Of a stretch of 64,000 nucleotides of DNA, positions 11,636-24,900 are shown piece after piece. Both the position numbers and the translations under genes were made by a program. The stretch spans positions 5,645,888-5,709,887 of the forward strand of contig NW_006917092.1 of NCBI RefSeq assembly GCF_000516985.1, written 5' to 3'. The notes below the pieces were generated by a model, which saw only the letters and a list, made by a program, of their open reading frames with translations, ran no database searches and was not told the origin of the DNA. The stretch's first letter is position 1. Every line of letters starts with the position of its first letter. Source of the stretch: Pestalotiopsis fici W106-1. Lineage: Eukaryota > Ascomycota > Sordariomycetes > Amphisphaeriales > Sporocadaceae.

Positions 11636-12899
11636 ATGACAACCAACAACAACAAGCGGCTGGTATTTTATGGGGCGGGGGGTTGAAGGACATGTCAAGC
11701 GGGAATATTTCATTAGCATTTTCAATATTAGACTTTATCTCCAAAGATCAAAGCATTAATACTACGACTGCTTTGCCAACTATGATTTCCACTGCATCAA
11801 ACATCGTCGGTAGATAATTTTAGATTAATAGCATCAACACTCTGTGTTTTCAAAATTGCGTCCCCCGCTAAGCGAATATATCGCATTATCTTGAATTTGT
11901 GGTGGCCTTTACGGGGGCAGAAAAGCCATGACTGGCAAATGGTTCCATCAAAAGTACCTATAATGGATTGCAAACAACATGTATTGGGCGCAATATGGAA
12001 ATGTCTTGGAAGATTCGTGTGTCATTTCAGCAGCCAGAAGGGGTCCTTCTACCGCAAAGCCCGATACGCCAAGACTGAAAAGCACCCTCGTATAACACTG
12101 AGTAGTTTGCGGACCACAATGAATCTATTGAATCCAAGAATAGCATCGCACATTGTCGTGTCCGTCGTAAATTTGGCTGGGCCCGGACAGACAAAACCCA
12201 ACAAATCAAACAGTGATTGCCGCGTAAGCAGGGCTGCGTCGGTTTATTCGGCTTTGGGGCAGAGTCTTTGGCCTCAGCCTCAACCAGAAACTAAAGTGCT
12301 GCCTAGAAAGAATCTGCAGCAGATACATTAAGGTATGCTTGGCGTTGAAAAGGGTCAAAAAGAATGGTAGCGGGTTGCTCCGTAACCTGAAATCAAGCAA
12401 AGTTTTTAGTATGTTGCGGTGCTGTCGCGTTACCAATGCGTTTCTTATTGCATAAATGGCCAATCAGTTGAGACATGCCCGAAAAGACCGAGGCATCTCG
12501 CATTCTTCGGGTTATATTTGCATATGCGACTCATGCAGCAGTGGATCCTTGCCAAGTGTCACCACGGGCTTTTGTCCCTAGCATACCTTTTAGCATTTGT
12601 TAGCATTGGCGCGCATTCAAGATCGGACAAAGCTTAGCAGTTTGGAGTGGAGGCGCAATCTCACCTGGAACTGATACATGGGGGCACAGCCGTGGAGATA
12701 GTTGCTTTGGAGTATATCCAATAGACGCGATATTATCACTCGAGTAGACAAAAGGGTAATTATTCCTCATTTGTGTTTACTTCAATGGTTCATCAGTTCA
12801 TCGATTCGCCAGATCTTCAGCTCGTCATTCTTTTACTTGATTTACCTATTCAAGGCTTCCAACACCGAATTCAGCATCATCGCTCTACAAGTCGTAAAT
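11636..12899. other. Intergenic between the tandem RTA1-like genes
   Basis: No convincing gene. The frame 11891-12331 (146 codons) has atypical composition and no recognisable domain. The region contains the 3' end of copy 1 and the promoter of copy 2. Confidence 0.5.
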
Positions 12900-13852
12900 A
12901 TGTCGTCAAGCGGATTTGAATTCTACAGGTACAAGCCGTCAGTGGTGGCGGCTGTCCTGTTTATCATTCTTTTCATCGTCTCTGCCGTTCATCATGGTTT
13001 CAAGATCGTCACTCGGAGAACGTGGTACATGATTCCGTTGCTCATTGGATGCTTATGTAATATTTCCACTCTGAGAAAATGTTGAGCTGTTCAAACTGAC
13101 AAGTACTTGATTGTCTAGTCGAAACTTTTGGTTACCTGGGTCGTGCGCTCTCTTCGGTCGAGTCTCCAGACTACACTCTTGGCCCTTACATTATGCAGAG
13201 CCTTTTGCTGCTGCTTGGACCTACACTACTGGCTGCATCGATTTACATGATGCTTGGAAGACTCATCATCCAACTCCAAGCCGGCGATCTGTCATTGATC
13301 AGGCCAAAGTGGCTGACAAAGGTCTTCGTCGCCGGTGACGTGCTGTCATTCTTTGCTCAGAGCGGAGGTGGTGGCATGCTAGCACAAGCAAAGACGGCGG
13401 ACGACGTGAAGCGCGGCGAGAACATTATTCTCGGAGGTCTGGGCATCCAGATCCTGTTCTTTGGTTTCTTCATGATTGCCATTCTCGTCTTCCACTTGCG
13501 CATCCGGGCCAACCTGACTCGCCAGAGCTTGACGATGGTGCAGCCGTGGCAGAGACTGCTCTGGATTCTCTACGGCACGAGCATCTTGATCATGGTTCGA
13601 TCAATGTTCCGTGTGGCTGAATATGTCCAGGGCCGAGAGGGCTCGCTGCAGTCGACCGAGATTTTCATCTACATCTTAGATGCGGCCATGATGGCGATTG
13701 TGGTGTTTGTGTTCAACTTTTTCCACCCTAGTGCAGTTTTAGGTAATGACGTGTCAGCTCTACGCGTCCCAAGCTCAGAAGTTCTGGCTGAAGCCTATAT
13801 GATGGATCATCTTAAGCCGAATAGCCCTTATGGGTATAATCGGGGCTATTGA
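12900..13852 (+). CDS. RTA1-like membrane protein, copy 2
   Basis: 296 residues from exons 12900-13056 and 13119-13852 (62-nt intron, GTAATA...TCTAG). It has the same seven-helix layout as the upstream copy. Matching landmarks are FETFGYLGR directly after the intron, LGRLIIQLQAG, GDVLSFFAQSGGGGM, LGGLGIQILFFGFFMI and RSMFRVAEYVQG. The intron interrupts the Phe of FE[IT] in phase 1 in both genes, which supports an ancestral tandem duplication. The sequences have diverged widely outside the motifs, so the duplication is old. A longer C-terminal tail of about 45 residues is polar. Export of sphingoid bases or drugs is the family expectation, not shown here. Confidence 0.88.
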
Positions 13853-14253
13853 AAGGCTGTATATATATATGTAGTAGTAGACTGACGATTCTTTTGGGGA
13901 ACTATGTTAAAGTTATAGAAACAGAGCTCAGATAGGCTCGTTTGCGATGAAATATATTACATTTAGTAGCAATGTACAGTCGTCAGTTATCGAGTTCCCG
14001 TATAATGCGTACCTAAATTAGTCTAGTCTTGAGTCATTGGTTATGACACGAACGATGAGAAGTTCATCACCAGTGCCGACTTGGTACTTATGCCATGTTC
14101 GTCACCCTAGTAGTTAGTATTATTTGCGCATGACTCGGCACTTTTAGCGCCGATCAGTCCCCCACCGGACTTTATTCTTGCTTCCCTTTCCACCGGACTT
14201 CGTGTGCCGCTTGCCATATGTTATAGACGAACTCGGTTCGACGACCTACAACC
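13853..14253. other. Intergenic, promoter of the zinc-cluster gene
   Basis: No gene seen. A short TA repeat (tatatatatat) lies at 13860-13870 just after the RTA1-like stop codon. Confidence 0.5.
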
Positions 14254-15488
14254 ATGTCAGACTCGGAACCTACAGTCAATCGACGCAGGTTTCCCAAGAC
14301 CAAGACGGGCTGCCCGCGTTGCAAAAAGCGCAAGATCAAGGTACGCTGGACGGGCACCCTTCGTTTTCCTTGGGTATGGTATTGACGAGTCGGCCTGGCC
14401 ACCAGTGCGACGAACAGCGGCCATCTTGTCGGAACTGTATCAAGCACAATGTTGCTTGCGATTTTGTGCCCTCGAAATCCCATTCAATATCGCCAACAAG
14501 TTCAAGTCCTTCACTGTTATGCCAGCAGCCATATCCCGCCTTGCTTCCGAATGATGACATGGGCACAGGAGCGTCGTCCACCGTGGACTTTATGCTCCTA
14601 CATCATTACACGACATCCACGTGCTTCACTCTCTGCAACGAGACAACGCTGCGGGACTTTTGGCGCATTACCGTGCCGCACATCGGCTTCGAGACGCCCT
14701 ACGTCCTGCGTGGCCTCTTGTCTCTGGCTGCTCTTCACGTGGCCCGCTATGACACGCATAGGAGGGAAGCGCTCGTCTCGCAGGCCATTCTGCACCACAA
14801 TGCCTCTCTCGCCGAGGGCTTATCGCTAATAATGAACGTTGATGCCGAGAAATGTGGTCCCCTGTTTCTCTTTACCACGATTACTGCCTATTTCGCACTT
14901 GGTCAGGCAAAAGATTCGCACGACTACCTCCTTGTCAAAGACGATGATATTCCCATATGGCTCAGTCTCTTTCGGGGAGCACGTCTGCTGCTCAATATGC
15001 ACTGGGAGACCCTCAAGGAATCGGCGCTCCTCCCCTTATTTCAGCACGGCGAGCAGGCACACCGCCTCTGGCTCAACGGACACTGCGAGCTACCGGCGCT
15101 CGACGAGCTTACGGAAAACATACGCATCAGCTTGTCCGAGGCTGACCCGGTAGCATGGTGCCACCTGAGCGAGGCCATTGATGCACTGAAGCGCAGTTTT
15201 GCTATAGCATATGACGCCAACAATACTGGCGAAGTGGGATTTCGAGGCGTCACCATATGGCTAGTCATGGTGAGTGACGAATTTCTTACCCTGGTCAAGG
15301 AGAGACAGAGTGAAGCATTGTGTGTTCTGGGCTTCTTCGCTGCCTTACTCAAGCGCACCGAACATACATGGTGGACAGAAGGGTGGGGTGTGCACTTGAT
15401 CTCGGCCGTATATTCACTTTTGGACCAAAGTTATAAACTCTGGATCAGATGGCCAATTGAGGAGATTGGTTGGGTTCCTTGTCCTTGA
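14254..15488 (+). CDS. Zn(II)2Cys6 transcription factor
   Basis: 389 residues from exons 14254-14340 and 14406-15488. The 65-nt intron falls inside the zinc cluster, and splicing joins KKRKIK to CDEQRP exactly. The DNA-binding motif has Cys20, 23, 30, 37, 40 and 47 (CX2CX6CX6CX2CX6C). The preceding basic stretch is RRRFPKTKTG. The rest is helical and matches the short regulators of the sterol-uptake/C6 class, with DFWRITVPHIGFETPYVLRGLLSLAALH as the start of the fungal regulatory region. It sits between the RTA1-like pair and the sterol-glucosyltransferase-like gene, so control of these lipid-related neighbours is plausible but unproven. A nuclear location is expected. Confidence 0.87.
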
Positions 15489-16165
15489 CTATTTAATATC
15501 TTGTAGAACGATAAGCTGCTCCTGGTCATTTCGAGTCTCTTGTGCAAGACAGGCCGCGTTTCCCCCTTTCGAAAGTCTTCTCCGTTCCCACGGCCTTTGA
15601 GAGGGGGTTATAATGACTTTGTGCAAAGCCAAAAGTTTCCTCCAAGTGTACCAAGGGCATAACGTGTCGGTTGCAAAAGTCCCAAAAGATGAAGCTACGA
15701 ATCATTGGTCGATTGTTTGTTCTCAACGGTGAATGTAGTTGCGCTGGTCGAAATGCACCAGCCATGTTGCGACCGGACCAAATAGTTTTTTTCAGGGTCT
15801 GCAGGGGCTGGAAAGAGACGATCTACGCACTATAGTACAGCCCCCTAGGCCCTAGTACACGAATTCAGCGGATTCGATGCCACGCTAACGGAGCAAGCTT
15901 GATAAGGCTCAACGCTTATTTCCGGTATGTGTTTAGATCTATTATGGGTTAATAACAAGTCAAGCTTCTCGGATTCCTCGGGATATGCGGGTCCACCACT
16001 CGGATTGTCCCTTTGGGGGGATATTGAACCCGAGTCGTTTCTGCTATAAGATCGGCCCATGATTGCTTAGACATCTCACACCTTTTATAGTAAACTCCAC
16101 TGCCTAGATCACCTTTAATCGTATGTCTTGTACCAAGTCTATTGTCTACAAGGAAACCAAAAAGT
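15489..16165. other. Intergenic, no gene seen
   Basis: Frames of 70-80 codons on the minus strand have no support. It contains the promoter of the glycosyltransferase gene. Confidence 0.5.
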
Positions 16166-19146
16166 ATGAGCGAACTTGATGTTGGAAACCATCGTCTCAG
16201 CGAGCTACCGGCCTATGATGATGGTCTAAGCCACGATGCGATGCAAGGCAACACTGAAGTTGCGGGTAAGCGATCAATCGCCAAGAAAGAAAGAAAAATC
16301 TTGCGTATACTCGAGCTCATATTTCTCTTAGGTGATGGACGTGTTGATCTCGACCAAAACTCTACGTTCTTTCGAACCTTGTCCCGATTCGTGCCCGACT
16401 TTGACCCTCCCTTGTACGAAGCAGCAGTTGATGGTGAGCATTCTTTACAGGAAGCGGACGCGGTACCAGGAACGAAAACGTGGAGTGTTCGCCTGAATAT
16501 TGTGATCCAGGTTGTTGGCAGTCGTGGCGATGTGCAGCCATTCGTCGCTCTCGGCTGCGAACTACAGACCTATGGCCATCGAGTGCGCCTGGCTACTCAT
16601 GCGGTATTCGAAGAGTTTGTTACCAGTTCCGGCCTTGCGTTCTTTCCCATTGGTGGGGATCCAACCGAACTCATGGCGTACATGGTCGAGAATCCGGGGC
16701 TTATACCAAACATGAAAAGTATTCGTGCGGGCGACGTCTCAAGAAAGAGACAAATGGTGCGCGAGATCCTGAATGGATGTTGGCGGTCGTGTCTGGAGCC
16801 AGATCCGGTATCCAAGGCTCCCTTTGTCGCCAACGCCATCATTGCGAACCCTCCGAGCTTTGGGCACATCCATTGCGCCCAGGCCCTAGGGATTCCGGTG
16901 CACCTCATGTTCACCATGCCGTGGACGAGCACTCGTGCCTTTTCTCATCCGTTGGCAAATCTCAAGGCCGAACGTAACGGTAAAGACCAGGGAGCTGCCA
17001 ATTTCATATCTTATGCCGCTATTGAGTGGCTGACATGGCGAGGGTATTTTTCATATCTCCTACAATGGCCAGACGGCACGTTTTTGCTCGGTTTCTGATG
17101 CATTCTGTAGGTTGGGTGATATCATCAATGACTGGAGGGACACCCTTGACTTGGAGCCCGTCCCACCATCCGAGGGTCCGTGTCTTGCAGAAACCCTTCG
17201 GATTCCATTCACCTATTGCTGGTCTCCCGAGCTCGTTCCCAAGCCTGCAGATTGGGGTTCTCACATTGGCATGCAACCATTCACACCAATTGACATGACA
17301 TGAGACATCTAGGGCTGATAAGTGTTTGCAGATGTCTGTGGTTTTTTCTTTCGAAATGTACCAGAATATACCCCACCAAAGAGTCTAGAGGCATTTATGG
17401 AAAGAAGATCGTTACCAATCTATGTGGGCTTTGGCAGCATAGTGATCGACGACCCCGAGCGGATGACGGCACTGATTTTAGAAGCGATTCGCTCCGCTGG
17501 CGTTCGAGCCATCATCTCGCGCGGATGGAGCAAGCTTGGACCAAAAGATGGCGAGGACAGTGACGTGTACTACATCGACGACTGCCCTCACGAATGGCTC
17601 TTCCAGAACGTGTCGGCCGTGGTTCACCACGGTGGCGCCGGCACGACGGCATGCGGACTCCGCTACGGTTGTCCGACGACAGTAGTACCATTTTTTGGCG
17701 AGTGAGTCACTCGATAGCCTGAAGTGGCTGAAACTCGATTGGCTTACAAATATCCAGTCAGCCATTCTGGGGAGACATGATAGCATCAGCAAACGTTGGA
17801 CCGAAACCCATTCCCTACAAGCAATTGAACACAGATAACCTCGCTGCAGCGATCAAGTTCTGCCTATCAGCTGATGTAAAAGACTCGGCCCGGCTTATTG
17901 GTCAGAAGCTCAGCAAGAGCTCCGGCGTGAAGGAAGCAGCCCGTTCTTTTCATGCACAATTACCTCTGGAACAGTTACGATGTGACATTCTTAGTGACCA
18001 ACCAGCAGTGTGGGTTCACAAACGCAAGGCCAGGACGGTCAAACTATCTGCTGTAGCTACCGAGATACTCGACCAGCACCTCAAGGTTGATCGGAAGAAG
18101 CTCAAATTGTTAGTTTGTCGAATTTCAGAAAAAGTCACTTGGCGATTACTAAAACGTGAATTAGGCATTCCTTGCAGGAAGTCCTGATTGAAAACCGCCG
18201 CTGGGATCCAGTAACGGGTACTACTTCAGCTGCCATTGGCACATACTACGGAATGCTGTCGTCGATTGCAAACATTTTCATTAAGCCCGTCCAGGTTTAC
18301 CGAGCAAGCTCCAAGCAATTGTCGAAACGAAAAGGCGCGAGCTCAGAAATGGATGGTTCGACCAATCTGTGCCTCACCACTGACGATGGGGCCGCCATAC
18401 AACCATCTGTAGTGTCGAGAGATTCGGATCCATCGCCAACACTTGACAGACGGACAGCTGCCGATCGACCAGGTACCAGTGCAAGTACCTCCACCACATC
18501 CAAGTCGAATGTAGAAGCATCCATGGCTGTAGCTTCGGCAAATAGTGTAGGTCAATTCTTCCATCACTATTCAAAAGGCGTGATGATCGACCTGCCTCTG
18601 GCATTTGCAGAGGGCTCACGTATGCTGCCGAAGCTAGTGGGTGATGAAGCAGCCAACTATGGTACCGTCACAGATTGGAAGTCGGGGTTCATGGTAGGTG
18701 GGAAAAGCCTCGGACTCGGAATCATGGAAGGGTTTGCCGATTTCGTCGTGAAACCGTACAAGGGCGCAAAACAGAACGGCGTCCTGGGCGGAGTCGCTGG
18801 AGTCGGCCAAAGCGTCGTTGGATTCTCTGCCAAAGTATCTACCGGTAAGTCTTACTCCATATGCTGGAAACCCGGTCTCTTGGTACCGTCATCTGACATT
18901 GTCAACAATCAAGCTGCGTTTGGCGTCGTGGCGTATCCTGGGTATGGCATTTATCAAAGTATACGTTCGGCAGTGAAGAATAAGACCCATAAGCGGGTAG
19001 TCCAAGCAAGGCATGACGAGGGCAAATATCTGGTTCAAACTACCTCAAAGCCAGCTCTCGACATTGAGAACATCCTGCAAGTATTCGAAACACTTCAGAC
19101 TTCCAAGGATAAGAATAAGATCACAAAGGATAGCGCATCATTGTAG
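16166..19146 (+). CDS. Sterol 3-beta-glucosyltransferase-like GT28 protein
   Basis: 864 residues from seven exons: 16166-16265, 16332-17043, 17111-17268, 17332-17701, 17758-18112, 18178-18844 and 18914-19146. The N-terminal GT28 domain begins with [20 protein letters not shown] (GSRGDVQP from residue 96). The UDP-sugar-binding region has HHGGAGTT from residue 422, then FFGDQPFWGD, as in UDP-glucose:sterol glucosyltransferases. No PH or GRAM domain precedes it, unlike Atg26. The C-terminal third (residues about 570-860) contains a Ser/Thr-rich linker, then Gly-rich amphipathic segments ([18 protein letters not shown]), a C-terminal extension I associate with fungal GT28 proteins. The third intron begins GC rather than GT. 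The first and last introns are stop-free multiples of three. A membrane-surface role on sterol or lipid is inferred. Confidence 0.87.
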
Positions 19147-19441
19147 TGCCATACACGATATCATCAAGAAAAGATTCGAGTGTCGATAGCTTATACGCTT
19201 CTCGCTTGGAAAATGGCTAGCTTTAGTACCCGCGCAGGCCTTGGTGTTTGATAGAAGGGAGACTCATGATCGTAGCCACCATATGGCTTTTCGAAATTCT
19301 CCAGGTTTGCTTTGGCGTTTAGGTTGGACTGATTCCCTAGCCTGACAACCGCATTGGGTGGTATTATGATATCAATAATAGACATAAATTTACGGCCAGT
19401 AGTGAATACAATTTCAACGTAAACGAGTCACTAATCCATCT

Positions 19442-20761
19442 TCACGAGTTGTAACCTGTCAAGCCCTTGACTACATTGTATGCGCCGCCCTTTTTGCCAA
19501 ACATTTCTCTTACATCCTCGACTATCCAAGACGGCCGCTCCCACGCAGCAAAGTGGCCTCCGCTCTCGTGCTCCCTCTCGAAAACGGTCTCGCCCTGCGT
19601 CCGCACCCAGGTACTCGGCAGCACCATGAGGTCCATGGGGAAGTGACTGAATCCGAGCTTGACGCCGGGGGACCAAGACTCCATCTGTTTGCGATCAATC
19701 TTGTTGGGGCGGCCGTCGACATTGTGGACCGTCTCGTAGTAGATGCGGACGCTGGCGGCCGGGCCCGCGACGCTGAACCAGTAGATGCTGATCCACGTAC
19801 AAATCTCGTCGTCGGTCCAAGGGTAGCTGTCGGTCCAGTCGTGCAGCTTTTCGTAGATCCACGCCAGGCAGGCCACGGGGCTGTCGGCCAGCGCGTACCC
19901 GATTGTCTGCGGCTTGGTCGACTGCTCAATGTTGTACCCCCTGCCTTGCTCGAGGAACCACTTGGAGCGCGCCTGGCCGTCGCGCTCCCGCTTCGTGTAC
20001 GGCGTCAGGGCGTGCTCCGCCGCCAGCACCGGGTTTGTGAGGAACGAGGGCGTGCTGCCCGTGTTCATGTTGAGGTGCGTGGCGCGGCAGTTTTGGGGGT
20101 ACATGTGTGCCAGAGTGCGGGAAATGTGGCAGCCCCAGTCGCCTGCCGATGGCATTAGCTCTGGGACACAATGCAAATTTGGGAGAAAAAGAAAAAAGAA
20201 TTCTGATTACTTACCGCCTTGTGTCACGTATTCATTATAGCCCAATTTCAGCATCAACTTGTTCATGGTCTCGGCATACTGCTCCTGCGCAAATCCCCGC
20301 TTCTTGGTACCCTCGGAAAAGCCAAAATTGGGCAGCGAGGGCGCCACGACGTGGAATGATGGCGTATTCACACCGTCGCCCTCACAAAGGGGTCCGATGA
20401 TCTTGAGTACCTCCTCAAAATGGCCCGGCCAGCCATGAATAAAGAGCAGCGGGATGGCATTCTCGACCTTGCTCTTTTGGTGGAGAAAGTGAATGGCCAG
20501 CGGCTCAAAGCCGCCATCGCACTGAATGTCGGTGACGAAATGGGGGTACTCGTTCAACCGGGCCTCGGCGGCGCGCCAGTCAAACGTGTCTTTCCAGTAG
20601 CTGGTGAGGCGCTTTACGTCCTGCAGCGGTGCACCCATCTCCCAGCCGGCATCCTCGAGCTCATCGGGGAAATTGGCCAGCGCAAGACGATTCTTGAGGT
20701 CGTCTAGGCGGGTGGAGGGGATTGAGATGGTAAAGGGTTTGATGTCCGCCATCTTGATCAT
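19442..20761 (-). CDS. Epoxide hydrolase (EHN domain plus alpha/beta hydrolase)
   Basis: 415 residues from exons 20761-20215 and 20142-19442 (72-nt intron, GTAAGT...GGCAG). A second in-frame ATG at 20752 (MADIKPF) may be the true start. The N-terminal epoxide-hydrolase domain covers residues about 1-110. The oxyanion motif HGWPG follows. The nucleophile Asp lies in QGGDWG (Asp184), formed exactly at the splice junction. The catalytic His is in GGHFAAWERP near the C-terminus. Microsomal-type epoxide hydrolases convert epoxides to diols for detoxification or metabolite processing. The gene faces the glycosyltransferase tail to tail with 295 bp between, in which I see nothing else. Confidence 0.9.
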
Positions 20762-21911
20762 GAGTGGGCGGACTATTAGGCGATGATCTATTCAATGAGT
20801 ATACTGTTTCAATTGGATAATGGTGGAGTCATAACATAGGTGAAGAAATCAAGATATTTTGGAATACGTAAAAGGCGTCAATGGCTGCTGTCTTATAGAT
20901 GCTTCAATTTCTGCTTTACATCAAGGGCGTAGAGCATACGGTTGTCGTTTGCATCATCATATCACGACAAGGTTGTCTACTAGGAACGCTGCATTTGTTT
21001 TGCCATGGGCGCGCGCATGACGTACCTAGATAAAAGGGCGTGCCTTTGACATTTTTGCTGGTGAACTTGGCGCCTAGCAAACATTTAATAGGCTCTCCCG
21101 GTTGGTTGGACCTTGGCACATTCAGGAACGTGGGGGGTCTCAGTACTCCAAATACTTGACCGAAACGGTAAAAAGTAGAGTCTATCATACTGAACATGAT
21201 CTGATTTGCGGGGAAGCGGCGCTTGTCTTGCTTTGATAGCATCATGATTGATTTGCAATAACCAGCATACAATTGTATCGGATAGACATTAACATTTCGC
21301 CTAGAAATCATTCATGGTGCCAATTGCTGCATTGAGTCGAGGTGGATTGCATATACTGTCAGCGTGTATCTAGATGTGCGGGGGTCTGGGGAAAGTCTTT
21401 CTAGGCGAATCCAGGCTAGCTTGTAGCCAACAAGTGCTACCTCCAAATCATTGTCAACCACTGCCTAGGAGGGCATGATAGTCCGGTACCAAAACAGTCT
21501 GGTAAATACCTACCTAGAATATATTATAACTGACACTTTGACGACTTTTGAGACCGAATATGGGGCTACTATACTCATCTGTCATTTGCGCAGCTGACAA
21601 GCAGCTGTCACCACAATTAGCACATGGCCAAGGCCAGGCCAGACCAGTCCGTGGATACGATGTGGATATGGTTACTCTCTGGTAGCAATATCGTGAGTAT
21701 TACTTACACATATTTTGGGCACATGGGCGGTGCCGGCCGACCAAAGACCCAGCAGAAATACACAAAATTCTCTTCGACTTCACTTGTTCAAATTTCATTT
21801 ACTGTCTACCTTGCTCAATATGCGCCTTGATTGGAACCGAAACCGATATCAATAATGCAATTCTCTATATAACTCCAGAAACCACTCTTTTCCCGCCCAT
21901 AACCTGGTCCC
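20762..21911. other. Intergenic, no supported gene
   Basis: A 131-codon minus-strand frame at 20916-21311 has no recognisable family and no upstream promoter features. The rest is short frames. Confidence 0.5.
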
Positions 21912-24900
21912 TTAACCGACCCATTTTCTGGCATTGAGGAACATCTTGAACCATGGTCCGAATTGACCCCATGAGTCCTTGAGATCCTTGGAAGCATAAA
22001 TGTAGGCGTCTGCCATGATGGTTCTCTCGGGGTGCGGCATCATTGCCACCACGCGGCCGTCGCGACTCTTGACACCCGCGATACCAACTGGGCTACCGTT
22101 GGGGTTGAAGGGATACTTTTCGGTGACTTGACCATAATTGTCAATATACTGGATGGGAATGAGGCCGTCACCGTTCAGGGACTGCAGTGCATTCTGCGAC
22201 GAAAACTCTGCACGACCTTCTCCGTGAGAAACAACAATTGGGAAAGACGATCCCGCCATGCCATCAAAGAAGACAGATGGCTTGTCCTCGCGAATCTGCA
22301 CCATGGAGAAGCGTGCCTCGAACTGCTGACTTGAGTTCTCCACAAAGGTCGGCCAGTGCTCAGCGCCGGGGATGAGGGACTTGAGTCTTGTCAGCATCTG
22401 ACAGCCATTGCAGACACCCAAACTGAAGGTGTCGGGACGCTTGAAGAAGGTCTCAAAGGTACGGCGGGCATTGTCGTGCATGAGAATGGACTTGGCCCAT
22501 CCGTTACCGGCGCCCAGGACGTCACCGTAGGAGAAGCCACCACAAGCAGCAAGACCACGGAAGCCATCAAGCGAGAAGCCATCCAGGATATCTGTCATCA
22601 TAACATCGACAGCGTCGAAACCAGCAGCACGGAAAGCAAATGCCATCTCCGCGTAGCCGTTGACACCTTGTTCTCGCAGGATGGCAACCCGCGGCCTGGA
22701 TCCGACCAAGTTCTTGAACGAAGCCATCATGGGCAGGGCAATGTCTGCAGGGTCATATGTGAGGCGGTACGAAATTCCGGGGTCCTTGGAGTCGGACAGT
22801 GCAGAAAATTCCTGCTCGGCGCAAGCTGGGTTGTCTCTAAGCTTCTGCATTTCGTACGAGGTGCTTGACCACCACTGCTGCATCTGGGCCCGATCCAAGT
22901 CTGCAAGCACGGTGGATCTGTGCCGGACAACGAGCGACTGCTTGGTCGCTTGCCTCACGAAACCAATCTTTCTGATGAGGCCAGGTGGCGGTCCACAGGT
23001 AGCGAAACACTTCATGAACCTGGTCTCATCGGATTTTCTGACTTGGAAAACAGCACCAAGCTCTTCATTGAAGAGCGCATCGAGCACGTCGGAAACCGAC
23101 TCAGACTTGGCAATGCCGCTGAGATCGATATCCGCACCACAACGACCAGCAAACATCATCTCAGCAACAGTGGCGAGAAGACCACCATCTGATCTGTCGT
23201 GGTAGGCGAGAACAATGTCTTCCTCGTGCAGTTGAGAAAGCGCGTCAAAGTAGTCCTTGATGAGCTCCGTATCTCTGACATCGGGAGCTTCGTTACCGAG
23301 TTGGCCGAGGGTCTGCGCCAGTGCCGATCCACCCATGGCTTTGCGACCTTCGGCGAGATCAACAAAGATGAGAATGGAGTCACCGACATCTTCAACGCGG
23401 CGGAGTTGAGGAGTCCAAGTGCTACGGACATCCTCAACCAGCGAGAAAGCGGAAATGACGACTGTCACAGGGGCCGTGACGCTGTTGGTTTGGCCAGTGG
23501 CCTTGTCCTTCCAGGATGCTTTCATCGATGTGGAATCCTTGCCCACCGGGATGGATACGCCCAGCTGAGGACAAAGCTCCATACCGATGGCCTTCACGGC
23601 CTCATATAGGGCCGGCCCTTCTCCAGGGTGGTTTACAGCCGCCATCCAGTTGGCGGAGAGCTTCACTCTTCGCAGGTCGCCACGGACGTTCTCCTGATTC
23701 TTGATGTTTGCGGCGCCCAGGTTCATCAGAGACTCCACAACAGCCATGCGAGCCGAGGCAGCAGGGGAAATCAGGGCCAAGGTTGGCTTTTCGCCCATTG
23801 CCATGGCCTCTCCACCCCGGGTCTTCTCGTCAATGCCAAAAGATGTCATGGTCACAGCGACGTCGGCAACGGGCACTTGCCAAGGACCAACGAGCTGGTC
23901 TCGTGCAGTCAATCCACCCACGGACTAGCAAGCTTTTGTTAGCCATATACCCACAAGATTGGTTTCCATTCGATTCTACTTACCCGGTCACCGATGGTGA
24001 TGAGGAACATCTTGGAACCGACCGAGGGCAGTGTAAACACAAGTTCGGTAGCCTTGGTAATCGATCCGGTAAGATCAGAAACATTGAACTTTTCCTTCAG
24101 GCTGTCTGCCGCGTTGAAAGGGGAGAGCGGTCTCTTCACCGTCTGCACATCCTTCTCCAGTCTTCTTCCTGGGGGGAAAAGGGCATCCATAGGCAGGTCA
24201 ATAGGGACAGGATGCTCAGATGACTCCCGGTCACTGAGAATCAATCTTGCTCCGCCCTTGGCGTCCTTCGACATGACGGTTCCCACGTTAGAAAAGCCGC
24301 AACGCTCGCGTTGGCAAATCTTGGTGAAACGGTTGATACCCTCCTTGTTGACGAGCAGGACGTATCGTTCCTGAGCCTCATTGCACCAAATTTCCAGCGG
24401 GCTCATGTTGCTGCCGGATACCTCGACCTGCCGCAGCTCAAACTTTCCACCGAATCCGGCGTCCTTGACCAATTCAGGCAGAGCATTCGATAGACCACCG
24501 GCGCCGACATCGTGAATCATGGCAATAGGGTTCTGCTCGCCGAGAGCAACACAGGTGTTGATGACCATCTGGGCGCGTCTTTCCATCTCAGGGTTTCCAC
24601 GCTGCACGCTGTCAAAGTCCAGGTCTGCACTAGCCTCTACAGACTGGTTGCTGGAGGCAGCACCACCACCCAGACCAATGAGCATGGCCGGGCCTCCCAA
24701 AACAATGACGTGGGCGCCATCATGAACGTCGTCTTCGCTCTTTAGAGCATTTTGCGGCCTCACGGTACCGAGACCTCCAGCAATCATGATCGGCTTGTGA
24801 TATCCTCTGTAGCCACCCTGCTCGGGCTCCTCAGGTGCCAGAAGAGTTCGGAAAGTGCCGGTCAAGGCAGGTCGACCAAACTCGTTGTTGAATCGAGCAC

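Noticed and set aside
11066..11725. 219-codon minus-strand frame
   Set aside because: Antisense to the RTA1-like gene, composition artefact.
16428..16460. Apparent intron GTGAGC...TTTACAG in the GT28 gene
   Set aside because: Only 17 nt, far below a workable intron, and the unspliced frame is family-like.
19553..20158. 201-codon plus-strand frame
   Set aside because: GC-rich antisense shadow of the epoxide hydrolase exon.
20916..21311. 131-codon minus-strand frame as a small gene
   Set aside because: No domain, no splice or promoter support; could be chance.
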